The position numbers and the translations under genes are program-made. The notes under the pieces were generated by a model. The model saw only the letters and a list, made by a program, of their open reading frames with translations, was not told the origin of the DNA and searched no databases. Shown piece after piece: positions 1 to 12,033 of a DNA stretch of 64,000 nucleotides; the first letter of the stretch is position 1, and each line of letters starts with the position of its first letter. This DNA comes from Gnetum montanum (Eukaryota; Streptophyta; Gnetopsida; Gnetales; Gnetaceae): positions 838,676 through 902,675 of the forward strand of contig MNCI01028444.1 of the NCBI GenBank assembly GCA_015680685.1. The letters run 5' to 3'.

Positions 1-579
1 TGAACTATGCAACTGTGGCTTACCAAACGCTAATCGTTACTGGGATCACCACACGTAACGCAAGTGCTCGAAGTGGTCGTACTGAGGCACCTATTTAGCT
101 TAAGTGTGATAAGCAGCCGATTCCTTAGCTAGCCGTACACACCCGTGGGTGCTCATAACTAAGTCGTACTTATCACACGTTCTAGCCTAGCAATGAGTAG
201 CCGATTCCTTGACTAGCCGTACACGTCCATAGACGCTCGTAATCAAGTCGTACTTGTGTGCACTAGGAAAGCAGTAAATAAACAACAATAAAACCATGTA
301 CTGCAAGGTTTATCCAATCAAGTTCGTCTTTATTGCCGTACACAACTTGGGTTCAGGTTACAAGCTGCTCAAATAAAGAGCCGTTCACTCTAGGACTCCT
401 ACTGCGGGCACATGGGTAAAATTCTAACTCTGGAGTGATCAATCTGCCAGAGCTTCGCTACTTCTAGCCAGGATTGGGTAATGAAGGGAGTGCCGCCTCT
501 TATTTATAGATATGGCGGCGAGGCACGATATCGCAGGAGAAGAGGCGATATCGCAGCACATGCAAGTCGCGTCTCATCA
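1..579 (-). mobile_element. LTR of a Ty3/gypsy element, minus orientation, cut by the window edge
   Basis: Read on the minus strand, this starts TGATGAGACG at 579, has a TATAAATA box at 508-501 and a poly(A) signal at 334-329, and then a U5 rich in TTGGTAA-type motifs. The same order of motifs occurs in the LTRs at 12,034 and 14,781, so this is a related LTR of a different subfamily. From 580 the sequence switches to plus-strand gag of element A. The LTR is therefore either solo or the 5' LTR of an element lying left of the window, inserted into element A. It carries an imperfect duplication of about 70 bp (copies starting near 116 and 200). Confidence 0.85.
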
Positions 580-589
580 GATATAACTT

Positions 590-1554
590 TGATCCACAAA
601 ACCATCTTCAGGCTTTTCACAATGCCTATGCCTTATAAAACCTAGAGAACAACTAGAAAAAGCTTAAGTTGTTTTCCAAGATACTCATCAAAGAAGTAGA
701 AAGCTAGTACTAATCCTCGAAGCTGGAATCAATATGTAGATGGAGTACGATGCTCAAACCATTCAATGACAAGTATCAAATGTACTCCTAAGTGTCCAAT
801 CTAAGAAGGCAAATCCAAGGTTAAAAACAAGGAGCACATAAGTCCTTGGATGCTACCATGGACAAATATTATTCCTTATTACACTAATGCCTTAGCCATG
901 GTTACTCTCAACAAGAACAATCTCACCACATCATAAATGCTCTTTGCTCTGAAATGAGAAGAACTCTTTGGATCTACACCCAAGCAAGATTGTCAAAGTT
1001 AAGAGCCCATCAAATCCAAAGGTTGATCAAGTAGGTAGCAAAAGAAGAAGAAGAGTTGAGAAAATGAAAAAGTGTTGAGGACTACAACTAATATCCTTCC
1101 ATTCGCAAGAGGGAGGTTTGATTTTCTAACAGTGAGGAGGAATCATCACTTGATGAGGTGGTGAATTGAAAAACCTTGCTGATTCAAAAATTTACCTTTG
1201 AAATTTTATCTAAGGTAGATCAGTTTTGGGACTCTATGGATAGCATATTTCAAACTATTCTAAAAATTGCTGAAGAGTTCAAAGAACAAAGTAGTGATCA
1301 TGATGGTAGGAGCCAAAAGAAAGCTAAACATGCCAATCTAAGGGGTAATGGTAAGATTGTTGCCATAGAAAAAATTACAGAAACTGAATCAAATGATGAT
1401 GGTGGCTATGACATCTACCGATATGAGCATCCTAAGGGATGTTGTTTCATTATGTCATACTTACAGGAGTCTAGGGTGCATGCTCTAAATCCACAAATAG
1501 CAAAAAGACAAACACCTAAAAGATTGTCTTATCCTAAATGCAATCCTAGGTAGT
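590..1554 (+). pseudogene. gag remnant of element A
   Basis: Conceptual translation matches the gag of element B nearly codon by codon. Shared stretches include HLQAFHNAYAL, MDKYYSLLH and LSKLRAH, followed by the VDQFWDSMDS segment. The N-terminal part present in B is absent because the copy is cut at 579/580. Many in-frame stops are TAG where B has CAG or TGG. No CCHC zinc knuckle is recognisable; a conserved HPKGC segment lies near 1,430. Gag would form the particle coat of the retrotransposon. Confidence 0.75.
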
Positions 1555-2154
1555 TCCATTAGCAACAACAATATTATCCAAGTGGAACTCCACCAAAATC
1601 ATACAAGCAGTATCAACAGTGGTAGGGACCACAGTCATGGGGGATGCCACCACCAAGGTAGCAATACCCTGATAGACAACCAAATGCATATGGATATTAG
1701 GTTCAGTAACCCTTACCTCCACGTGACTCTTTCAATCACATTTTTCCTTTCCAACATCACTACTATCCTCTCAAATATTATGGAACTCATTGTTCACATT
1801 TTAAAAGGGATAACACATTCCATCCTTATCCTCCTCCTGTTCTTACATCTATTCCTCCACCCTTTTTCAGCTACCACCTACTCCATCCATGCAAGTTGAA
1901 CTTCTAACCTAGCCGTAGCAACATAATGCTACCACAGATGTCAATCTAAAATTAATTAATCAACCAAGTGGTTCAAAAGATTATGCTCATACTAGATCAT
2001 TTTTCAGACCTAACAACCCTACTAAGCCCTCACAGACTTAGGTGGCTAGTCACTGTGCTCCTACCTCATCTTCTACAAACCATTCCATCAAGAACCCTTC
2101 AAATCAAATACCACCCAAAATCCATACTATTATGTTCACTCATGTTGTATCTAA
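1555..2154 (+). pseudogene. Proline/glutamine-rich gag-protease linker of element A
   Basis: Translation is rich in P, Q and Y (for example SWGMPPPR near 1,640), interrupted by several TAG codons. It aligns with the same linker in element B (17,690-18,140). Reading frame shifts occur within it. No enzymatic motif is visible. Confidence 0.6.
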
Positions 2155-2640
2155 TTAGATCTAGGTTGGCAACCTTCCTAGGAAATTAGCTAATCCTGGT
2201 AGTCCTCTTATCTATTTACAAATTACTAAGAATGAACCATGTAAAGCTCTTCTTGATTCAGGTTCTATTGTTAACTTAATTTCTCATGAGATGTATATTG
2301 CCTAAAACCTATTGCCTCTCAAGAAGAGCAATATCTGATTAGAATTGTCAAACCAATCTGTTATTGTTCCATTGAGATTCATAGAAGACATTGTGACCAT
2401 TGTCTATGGATGGTCTTATCCTATCGATTTCCTAATAATCAAGGTTGAGAACTGTAATGGGGACTTCCTAATCATTATGGAAAGGGCATGGCTAAGCACT
2501 ATTGATGTAAGAATGGGCATCAGAGATCTTTCCTTGGAAACTTCCAAGGAGAATGAATTTGGAAAAATCAAGAAGAAGAGAGTTCCATGCATCACGTACA
2601 GTAATACTGGGTGCAACTATGTACAAAAACTCTAGTCTAT
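2155..2640 (+). pseudogene. Retropepsin-like protease remnant of element A
   Basis: The frame from about 2,163 reads VGNLPRKL, then the aspartic protease active-site motif LLDSGS near 2,250-2,266. Further on come the hydrophobic flap region and a MERAWLST segment corresponding to the conserved C-terminal part of gypsy proteases. The protein aligns along its length with the intact protease frame of element B at 18,139-18,966. A TAA and a TAG near 2,303-2,338 break the frame. In an active element it would cleave the Gag-Pol polyprotein. Confidence 0.8.
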
Positions 2641-2929
2641 CAAGAGCACATCCATCAAAGCATGTAGATAGTGTATAGATGAATTTGAAGTTCAAAGGTG
2701 CTTGTACGCAATAGCCACAAAATAGGAGGGCATCTAGTGGTTAACAGGTAATCTTGGAAGCAGCGCACTTTGCATGGAACCTACTAAGAGCCTAACATGT
2801 GCCTATGTTGAAGGCATGGATAAACTAGAGCAAGTCCATCACCAGCTCTCTAATAATGCAAATGATGATACCAATTGGTGAGAGTTGGAGATCCCTGAGA
2901 ATTTCAAACAAGAGCCCCTAGAGTTAAAA

Positions 2930-4390
2930 ACTCTACCTATCGACCTAAAATATGCATTCTTGAAAAATGGCAAGCTGGTCATACTTAATGCTAAACTTGC
3001 TCCCAAGAAAAAAGAAAAATTGTTGAAAGTGGTTAACAAATGGCCAACAACCTTTACCTGATCATATCCTAAACTCATTGGAATTGATCTACAAATATCG
3101 TAGCACCACATTTATACTTGATTCATCCATGAAGCCAAGGAGACAACCACAACAATGGTTGAACCCAAAATTGAAGAAAATCATCAAAGAGAAGATTGAG
3201 CAAATCCTTAACACAGGGTCCATCTACCCCATTGTCAATAGCAAGTGGGTCAGCCCACTCATAATAGTGCCAAAGAGAGGTGAAAAATAGTGGGTTTGTA
3301 TTAACTTTAGGCTGTTAAACATGATAACATTCAAAGATCACTTTCCATTGTCATTCATTGATTAGGTGTTGGACACCATATCTAGGCATTACTATTACAA
3401 TTTTTTGGATGATTATAGTGGGTATAACCAAATTTAGATTGCACTAGAAGACCAGGCCTAAACAACATTCATGAGTCCCTAGGGGACTTTTGCATATCAA
3501 GAGATTCCTTTTGGTCTATGCAATGCTCCTACCACTTTTCAACACCTAGTCTTAAGCATCTTTCAACAGCAAAATGGTAGCAGAGTGGAAGTCTTCATGG
3601 ATGACTTCTCCACTTATAGCACTACATTTGAGCAAGCCTTGGACTACCTTAAGCAAGTACTTGAAAGATGTGTGAAAACCAACCTACAACTTAATTGGCA
3701 TAAGAGCCATCTCATTATCCAAGAAGGCATTGTATTGGGGCACAAAATTTCTCAAGCAGGGATTGAGATAGACCCTGAAAAGATAAGGATCATCCAAGGA
3801 ATAACTCACTAATTGGAAACTATTAAAGATGTTCGATCATTCCTTGGACACACTGGCTACTACCAACGATTCATAGATAATTTCTCTAAGATTGTAAAAT
3901 CATTGGTTGAGCTAACAAAGAAAGATGTTCCATTCATCTAGACCAAGGAATGCGAAAAAGCATTTCAAAGCCTCAAGTAGAAGCTCATAGAGACTCCAAT
4001 TCTATGAGCACCTAATTGGTGCAAACTATTTCATATCATGACATATGCATCTAATTACACCTTGGGAGTTGTGCTTACACAGTTGGATGACCAAAAACAT
4101 CCATATTATATCCACTGTGCAAGCTGAAGCATTGTGGGTGCATAGCTTAATTAAACCACCATAGAGAAAGAATTGATGGTAGTGGTATATGCTTTGAAAA
4201 TGTTTAAGAACTATGTGCTTAAATATAAACTATTTATGCACACTAACCACAATGCCATATGCTTCTTAATGAACAAGACAACAATGAGCCCTCGTGTCAT
4301 ACAGTGGTTGGTGATCTTGTAGGAATTCAATCTTATGATGGTAGATTGAAATGGGACTAAGAATGTGGTCTTTGATCATCTCTCTTGGTT
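2930..4390 (+). pseudogene. Reverse transcriptase and RNase H remnant of element A
   Basis: Typical Ty3/gypsy RT blocks are readable: SKWVSPLIIVPKRGEK near 3,240, FGLCNAPTTFQ near 3,511, and the catalytic FMDDF box (YxDD type) near 3,594, then VLGHKIS and SFLGHTGYYQRFI. RNase H follows with VVYALKMFKNYVL near 4,180 and the HTNHNA segment near 4,240. Stops, mostly TAG or TAA, interrupt the frame at several points, including inside the YNQI/IALED and MSP/GTF blocks. The whole domain is deleted in element B. Confidence 0.88.
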
Positions 4391-4639
4391 ATGTGGAATG
4401 ACAAAGAGGAGGAGAGCCCACTTTCTAATCAATTTCTTAATAAACTCCTCTTTGTTGGTGTAATAAATTAACATATGCTCACAAAATCTAAATGGTATGA
4501 TGGCATCCTCACTTATCTTCTCACTCAAGAGATGCCACAAGATTTGGACTATAGGAAGAAATAACAGTTTCTTCATTAGGCCAAACACTTTATGGAAATC
4601 AATGGACACCTTTATAAGGTGTGCACAAATGGCCTAGTT

Positions 4640-5868
4640 CATTGGTGTGTACTTGAGGCTAATCAATTGCATGTTCCCCAAGATGCTCATGAGGGTCCTT
4701 GTGGGGGGCCACTATGCTAGAAGATGCATAGCCATAAAAATCCTAATTGCAGGATACTATTGGCCCACAATCTTCAAGGATGCTCACCAGTTTGTCCAAT
4801 CCTATGAACACTATCAACACAATGGTGGGATAACCACATGAATGGAGCATCCTCAATAGTGGATCCAACCATTAGAATCCTTTGACATATGGGGCATAGA
4901 TTTCATAGGTCCCATCACACCCATGTCAAATGGAAAGGCATATATAATCATCGTCATTGATTACTACACAAAATAAGTAGAAGCAGCAGTTGTCATTAAC
5001 TGTACATCATCCACTGTTGTGTAGTTTATACAACAAAATGTTGTGAATAGGTTTGGGATGCCGCGTGCACTGATTTCTAAATCTCCAATTATCTTTTTAC
5101 CTTTAATAAGCTCTAAATTTTTTCTCTGCTGATCTCCAATCTATAACAATTGATATAGGTGCTACTTTTCGCAAGCTTATGCAACGCTTAAGGGTTGAAC
5201 ATAAATTAACAACACCCTACCACCCCCAAGCCAACGGTAAAGTAGAGGTTACCAATAGGAAGATCATGAAGATCCTAAAAAGAACTATTAACAAATATAG
5301 GAGAGACTGGAGCATAAAATTAAATGATGCCCTTTGGGCCTACTGCTCAACACAGTAACTTCCTATAGGCTACTCTCCCTATGAGCTAGTGTACAAAAAA
5401 TTACCAACTCTACTTATCCAATCCAAGCTTTGTACACTTTCAACAGCCTATGACTTAAACCTTGACCTTAGCCTAGCACAAAAAGAAATATTAATTAACT
5501 TGAATGTGCTAGATGAAAATTGATCGGTAGCCCTATCCTTGAATGAAGTACATAAGGCATCCAACAAACAACGACATGACCTAAGAATCAAAAGGATCAA
5601 AATTCAACCAGGAGATAAGGTTCACTACTAGAACCCCACACATGTTTCTCAAAAAACCAAATTCCAAACATTGTGAGAGGGGTCTTATATAATTGATGAA
5701 ATATTTCCTTCTAGGACCATGATCATATACAAACTTGTAAGTCCAAACAAGAACCAATTGGTCAACATCCAATAGGTAAAGCCTTTCCACAAGCCTAAGC
5801 AAGCTAGTACAACAAATACCTCAATGGATGGGCAACCATACTTAATTTTTCAAATCTCCTCCTTCTAA
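4640..5868 (+). pseudogene. Integrase remnant of element A
   Basis: The zinc-binding N-terminal part is recognisable but degenerate (GYYWPTIFKDAHQFVQ near 4,755; the usual second pair of cysteines is gone). The core reads FDIWGIDFIGPI near 4,879 and VIDYYTK near 4,956, followed by TTPYHPQANGKVE near 5,211 and WAYCSTQ, all standard gypsy integrase blocks. The catalytic Asp of GIDFIGP and the Glu of the GKVE block are present. The segment between 5,080 and 5,160 is shifted or damaged. A C-terminal region continues to about 5,860, where the PPT-like motif follows. Confidence 0.85.
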
Positions 5869-7028
5869 ATTAGTCGTGGAGAAGATGGCCATCTATGCTA
5901 ACCATATACGTGACTCCTTAGTTTTTCTATTTTTTACTTCTTCTTCTTTTTTTTTGCAAATTGTTTATTTTACACCTTTTTGATTTTAAAAATTTTTCCT
6001 ATTTTGCACCATTTTTTGTTTTGGACCATAATTAGTCCAGTTAATTTTTTTTGAATATTTTACACTTTCTTATATATTTTACTGTGATTTTCTATTTTTT
6101 GTTAATAAATGTGCTTTGTGCCAATAGGACATAGTGGTGCTATAACTATTGCTAATGGTGGTTTGCACTTAATGTTTTTGTTTGCTAATGTATGGTTTCT
6201 ATTTTTGAGTTTTTGTACTAATGGCTAGGACATGGTTTCTTTTCCATGGAATAGGTAATGAGTCCATGACATCTTCCCATCCACAAAAATCTATGGTTTT
6301 TCTTGTTTTGGGAATATGAGATCCCTTCCTTTATTAAATAAACTTTTAATAAATTTGTGACCTTGGTGGTTTCTAGAATTAGGGAGGATTCAAAGGTTTG
6401 CACATGATGTGAATTCAAGGGAACTTAATACTTTTTGTACTCTTTTACTTACTTGTTTTTCATGGATTTCTTACCATTTTGTGTTGACCATAAATAGGAA
6501 GTTAAATAAGTCTTTGCATGGTGTGGTTCCCATCCAAAAAATTCTAAAAGAAAAACAAACAAAAAAAAAACAAAATAAAAGAAAAAAACCATAAAGACAT
6601 GTTATCCATGCCTAAAGGTCCCCTTGAACTAAGGCCCTCTCTCACTTCTTACTTCTTTTTTCTTTTCTTTAAGGAAAGGTGGTTGTTTTGTGGGAGCACT
6701 CTTGTGTCTCAAGGAGGTGGATCAATCTTAGAGTGATGATGTAAAGTCATTGCAAGTGGTTAGTTTTGGTCTAGACTAAGGATGGATCTTCTAAGGTTAT
6801 TTAAACATACTTCTATAGGGACTTCTGTTGATGCATAAATTTTGTTCATGCCAACACCGGAAAAACTCGTTTGAGGAGACAATTGCCTAGGGCGCCTCCC
6901 GTATGGGTACGGAAACTCGGGAATAGTCTCAGCTGGAGAGAGCCATGTGACCAAGTGATAGAGAGAGAGAGAGAATACATAGAGAGAAATAAAGCATGAA
7001 AAGAAAAACTAAAGAAGAGAGAACTAGG

Positions 7029-7481
7029 AACCATCGACAGGATGCATGGTTGTGTTGCCACAAGAATCATGTGTAGCTGCGATCAAACATCACCAATGCC
7101 CTGCGAACCGCCAACTGCATAAATATAAATCCACCACCACCACATGCCATTTGCTGAAATAAAAGAAGATGAAGAGAAGATCCATCGACAGGATGCATGG
7201 TTATGTTGCCGCAAGAATCATGTGTAGTTGCGATCAAACATCACCAATGCCCTGCGAACCGCCAACTGCATAAATATAAATCCACCACCACCACATGCCA
7301 TTTGCTGAAATAAAAGAAGATGAAGAGAAGATCCATCAACAGGATGCATGGTTATATTGCCGCAAGAATCATGTGTAGTTGCGATCAAACATCACCAATG
7401 CCCTGCGAACCGCCAACTGCATAAATATAAATCCACCACCACCACATGCCATTTGCTGAAATAAAAGAAGATGAAAGAACC
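7029..7481 (+). repeat. Three tandem copies of a 151-bp unit
   Basis: The word CATCGACAGGATGCATGG begins at 7,032 and 7,183, and as CATCAACAGG at 7,334, giving a period of 151 bp twice. Copies differ by a handful of substitutions. The third copy runs into a shorter duplicated segment. It lies only in element A, not in element B. Confidence 0.9.
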
Positions 7482-8008
7482 ACATGCCATCTGCTGAAAA
7501 TAAAAGAAAATCTGCTGACGTCCAACCGCCCAAATTGCTCTAAAAATAAAAAAAAATCTGTCGACGTCCAACCGCCCAAATTCCCCATTACTGGAAAAAA
7601 GAAAGAAAGAGAAACCATTGTCAACCACCCAGGGAGAGAGGAGGTTTAGTCCATGGCTTCATGGCCCTAGCCTCATTGGGCTAGGGCTTCCTGGCCTGAC
7701 TTCTCCTCTCCCTCCTCCCCCAACTCCATCACCTTGATGGCTTTTTATAGTCAATTTTAGGGTTAGGGTAACCCATCTTTTTATATATATATATATATTT
7801 TTTATTCTTCTTTCTTTTTTCTTTTTTTAAAAATAAACAAAGGCCCCATGCCAAGCAAGCATGGGCATGTTGGTATCAACAACTTCTTATGACCTTAATT
7901 CGGAACTTCATTCCACCTTCTCCATCATCCATCCATGCTACACATAACTCACCTCACTGTCGGTGTCCATGTTCTTGTTTGATGTCTTTGCTTAACATAC
8001 TTGAATTC

Positions 8009-8076
8009 TTTAGGTTTTGGTCCTTAACTTTCTAGGTTTTGGTCCTTAACTTTCTAGGTTTTGGTCCTTAACTTTC
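8009..8076 (+). repeat. 22-bp tandem triplication
   Basis: The unit TAGGTTTTGGTCCTTAACTT occurs three times in a row with TTC-type joints, in the spacer of element A. The matching place in element B has a single diverged copy at most. Confidence 0.85.
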
Positions 8077-8950
8077 ATAAACCATTAATCATCTATGGGG
8101 TCCATAGGCTCCTTAGGTTGAGGTTATGTAAGGGAAAACAAGGCATGTGCCTGCTATGGAAAGGACCCACTTACATATCTCTTGGTTGGGTTCATTAAGC
8201 ACCTCATCCTTAGGCATTTTTGCAGTCAAAATCTTTCGTGCATCTATCTTCTACATCCGACCATGTGCTCTTTTAAGTATTTTCTTTAATTCACACATTC
8301 TCTATCAAATTTTTGAATTTTTGAGCTTTCAAAGATCCTCTTTAATGATTTCATCATTTTCTTAGCTTTTCTAAGACTCCATGGATGCTAAATTTATTCA
8401 AAAATTCCTTGTATCTTTTGAAATATTCGAGTTTGAAAATTTTGTGCATGAAACCCATAAATGGTGCCCTATCGATGGAGCCCATGCATATATGAGGCCC
8501 CATACATGTGTCCCCATTGACATAGCACAAAATACTATATATATGTGTGACCCCCCTTAGAAATTTTCACATTTGCTCATAAACACCCAAGGAGTTTTTG
8601 CAATTTTTAGAGCCCATAGCTTCCTAACTGTTTGTTCAAATCACTCTGTTCTTCAACCCTGTAGCTCTTGGAGGTAAGCTCTTAGTCGTGGGGGCAACAA
8701 ATGTGTCATTTTTGATAAAAAAATGTTTTAACATTTTTCTAACTCCAACCAAGGTTTAACTAAGGAATCCTCATTAAAACACCAAATTACGAGAGTTAAA
8801 CCTTTCCAACAAGCTTCAATAATAATTACAAAAAAAATTAATTAACAAAATAGTCAATCTACCATGGTCCAATCATAGCCAAGTGTAACTAATTAATGAG
8901 ATAAGGTATCCAAAAATTTTAAGTTACACATTATATCTACTAATCCACAA

Positions 8951-11850
8951 ATGTGTTATGACCATAGATGGTACCAAAAGGCAAACACACATAGGAAGGA
9001 GAACCATCTCAACCAAGGAAAAAATAACCAAGAATGGGAAGGGACCAAGAATCAATTTAGAAAGAACCAATCACAACCCATGCCACAAGACCTCTTAGGG
9101 AAGAGGCCAAAGTGGAGTCTATTTATTAGATTCCAAAATAGGTGGCAGCAATAGAACATTTCTTTCCACTGGGATGAGGCACCAACCCAACAAGTGAACC
9201 TTGAGGTGACCTTGAGGGAAGCCTACTTGAACCAAATCAAATCAAGGGAGATTCAAAATAGTTCTCCAAGAGTTGAACTTCAGCTCTTTTTTGGAGAAAG
9301 CACCTAAAGAAGTATAGGACCAACTAGAAGACCTCTCCCATATGGCCAATTATCACTTCCAGTGGGGAGTGGTATATGGGAGAGACATTCCTATTTTGGA
9401 ACAACAGGTAGGTTGATTCAATGGTCAAGATCAAGGATATTCAAATGTCCTACTTGGTGTAATCCATGGCAAAGGCACTTAGGTTGCCTAAAATTGGGAG
9501 AAATCTTGTTGAGATTCTGATGTAGGTGGACCCTAGCATCAAAAAGGAATGGATTCATTAGTGCTATGATGTCAACCACAAGGAGTATGACGTGCTTACA
9601 CTAGCAAAAAGAATCCATTACAAGATTGCAGCCTGTCACCTAAATCCCATGGTGGAGCCCAACAAGATCACTATCTTTTCTGCCCATGCATGTGCTACTC
9701 TAAGTGGAAGATTCCCAATCAACCTTCCATAGCTAATCTATTTGGAAATAGAGAAGCAGTTCAAGGAAAATGAACATGGAAGGAAGGCACTTTCCTTCCC
9801 ATGCCTCATCAGAAAACTATGTTGAAGGGAAAGAATAGTTTGCTACACTAATGATATTGTTTGACATGCTCCGACTACTAATTGGATGGAGATGATGAGG
9901 ATAAAACTCTTGCAACAACAATCCAAGAATAGGAGCAATAGCCGCCACCTCTACCTACTACTTAGAAAATAATGACTGATTTCATTACAACATTCCAATG
10001 GTTGTGCAAGTTGTGAGAATGGCTCTTGAGCAAGCAAGAGCAAAAAGCAGGCATAAGTGGTGGAGACCCATCTATGTACTAGCCCACGATGAGTCACCTA
10101 AAGGAGGTGGCTTGAATAGTCAGCCAAATTGGGGGACGTGGATCCATTTTCTCTACCCAACGAATGTAGTTATTCATGAGGTCAAATCCTAGCACTAGAG
10201 AGGTAATGGTATCTCTCTCAGAACAGCAACAACTTCTAAAGATTTCTAGCAATGTCGTGATCTTTTCGGTGCACTTAGAGGAGGGCAAGAGGCCAATAGT
10301 ATTGGTGATGCATCACTAGGAGCAAGAAATAGCAGCTAAGATGATTGTTGATAGAATCACCAAAATACTCAATGCACCTATGGCATCTATACCAAATATC
10401 ACTACACTTAAAGATGTGAAAATGTCCGTAGGGACCATAAGCGATAGATTAAAGCACAACATGAACAACTTCCAAAGTGATTGGTAGAAAATGAGCAATT
10501 GCTTCTGGATGTCTTTGACCTTCTAGATAGTATAACTACAACTCAATCAAAGTTGCTAGAGGCAAGGAGCAAGAATATTATTTTGGAAGGGCAACTTGAA
10601 ATAAGTAGGGAGCTAAATGAATGCTTGGCTATAGAAGTTACTAAATTGAGGGCCTAGATTGCCAACCCAGCATTAACAAGAGATGAAGCTCTTAAATAGC
10701 TTCGTACTAGGTTGAAAGGGGTTAAAGGTGCAATGGAGATAGTGGTGTTCTACCGATCCTTGGCAAAGGCCACCCAACATAAAATTTAGAAGGCCTTGGA
10801 TCTGACCTGCCAAGAGAATGTGTAGCTGACTACAGAAAATCATCACCTATGAATCATTGATGTGCATAAATAATAGTTGATTGATTTTATCTATCAACGG
10901 TAAGAGCAACTAGCCAGAGCAAGCACAAAGTTAAGGAGATTAATAGCTGAGAATAGAAACCTCTCCTTGGATGAGGTCCGTGCCCTTTACCAAAAGACTA
11001 CAATAGAGGTAGCTATTTAGAAATCATAGGCTCTCAAATTTGAGAGAGTCAAAGATCACTATAGAGACCAGGTCAGCCTACAGAAGGAAATAAATGAGAA
11101 ACACATCCAAGTAGCAAAGGAAAAGGTGAATGAGACCCTCTAGTAACTCCAACAAGGACACTAATTATGGTAGCCCATCATTGATAGGATTGATCAATAC
11201 AATAAAGCAGAAATTCACTTGAAGGAGTTGTAGATAGAGGAGATGAATGAATATATGGAGCTTACCAATCTTCGGTACACAAACTTGACTATGTTAACTG
11301 TTAGACGACTATGATCAAAACTAGAAAAGTAGGTGGCTAGCTTGTACTTGTTGTATGAGGCTGAGTTCAAGCACCATAAGGATACCAAGCAAAAGCTTGT
11401 AGAGGAAAATGTTGAACTCAAGGTTCTCAAGGACAAATATACCAATTAGTGATCCACTGTCAAGAGCTTGGCCAAAAGAATGAATGACTATTATCAACTA
11501 CAAAACGCAGTTAGGGTATTCGATGTCGAATGCAAAAAATTTGCTACTTAGTTCGACAACATTAAGGAGTTGTTCCTAATAATGCCCTATCTATGGGATA
11601 TCCCTATTCTAGCCCACATTTGCAATGCATGTGGACTGTGAATGATCCCTAGAAGGAGGAGAAGATGAATGCATTATTGGATGCCTTTCGCCTTCTACTA
11701 GAGGTAGCACCCATAGCAGGACAACCATAACCACCTCAACCACTGTGCATGTCCAAAGTTGACGAAGGTCCTTTGAAACCTCAAGAACCTCCACTACCTG
11801 GGACCATTTGATCTTCTCAACCATCTTCATGCCATCAATGGAGGTGTTGT
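8951..11850 (+). pseudogene. Coiled-coil ORF between integrase and 3' LTR of element A (ORF3)
   Basis: A long sense-strand frame, broken by many TAG/TAA stops and some frameshifts, is readable. An N-terminal part (about 9,000-10,000) contains recognisable protein-like segments such as IHYKIAACHLNPMVEP near 9,610. The C-terminal part (about 10,480-11,560) is rich in Leu, Glu, Lys and Gln with heptad-like spacing, for example QSKLLEARSKNIILEGQLEI near 10,541 and HIQVAKEKVNETL near 11,104. A clear homologue is present on the minus strand at 63,640-64,000. Position matches env-like ORFs of plant gypsy elements, but no signal peptide or membrane segment is seen. Function is unknown; calling it env would not be justified. 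Confidence 0.65.
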
Positions 11851-12033
11851 CTAGTTTGAGTAGTCATGTCATGGTGTTTAGTTTTGTATCATGAACACCA
11901 CAAATTTTGTAATGATGTTGATCTCTACACTCCATCACTTAGTTTTGTTGTGTCAAATGTTAGTCAATAGTCCCATACCTTCACAATTTTATAAGCAAAC
12001 TCAAGGACAAGTTTTTATTTAGTCATGGGGATA

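Larger units (their letters stand above)
5869..8950 (+). other. Non-coding spacer of element A between integrase and the extra ORF
   Basis: No coding frame is supported. The spacer is collinear with 19,023-20,520 of element B: shared words include the GCATGGTGTGGTTC block (6,516 and 19,614) and the AGGACCCA block (8,160 and 20,187). A segment of about 1.1 kb (roughly 6,780-7,860) is absent from B; it contains a GA microsatellite at 6,958-6,975, the 151-bp tandem repeats, a pair of shorter repeats around 7,518 and 7,565, and an AT microsatellite near 7,780. A PPT-like AGTCGTGGGGG lies at 8,684-8,694. Confidence 0.7.

Noticed and set aside
7385-7628. Overlapping minus-strand frames across the 151-bp repeats
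   Set aside because: Created by the tandem repeats; composition is low-complexity.
8951-11850. Calling ORF3 of element A an env-like envelope gene
   Set aside because: No signal peptide, transmembrane segment or cysteine pattern is visible; position alone is not enough.
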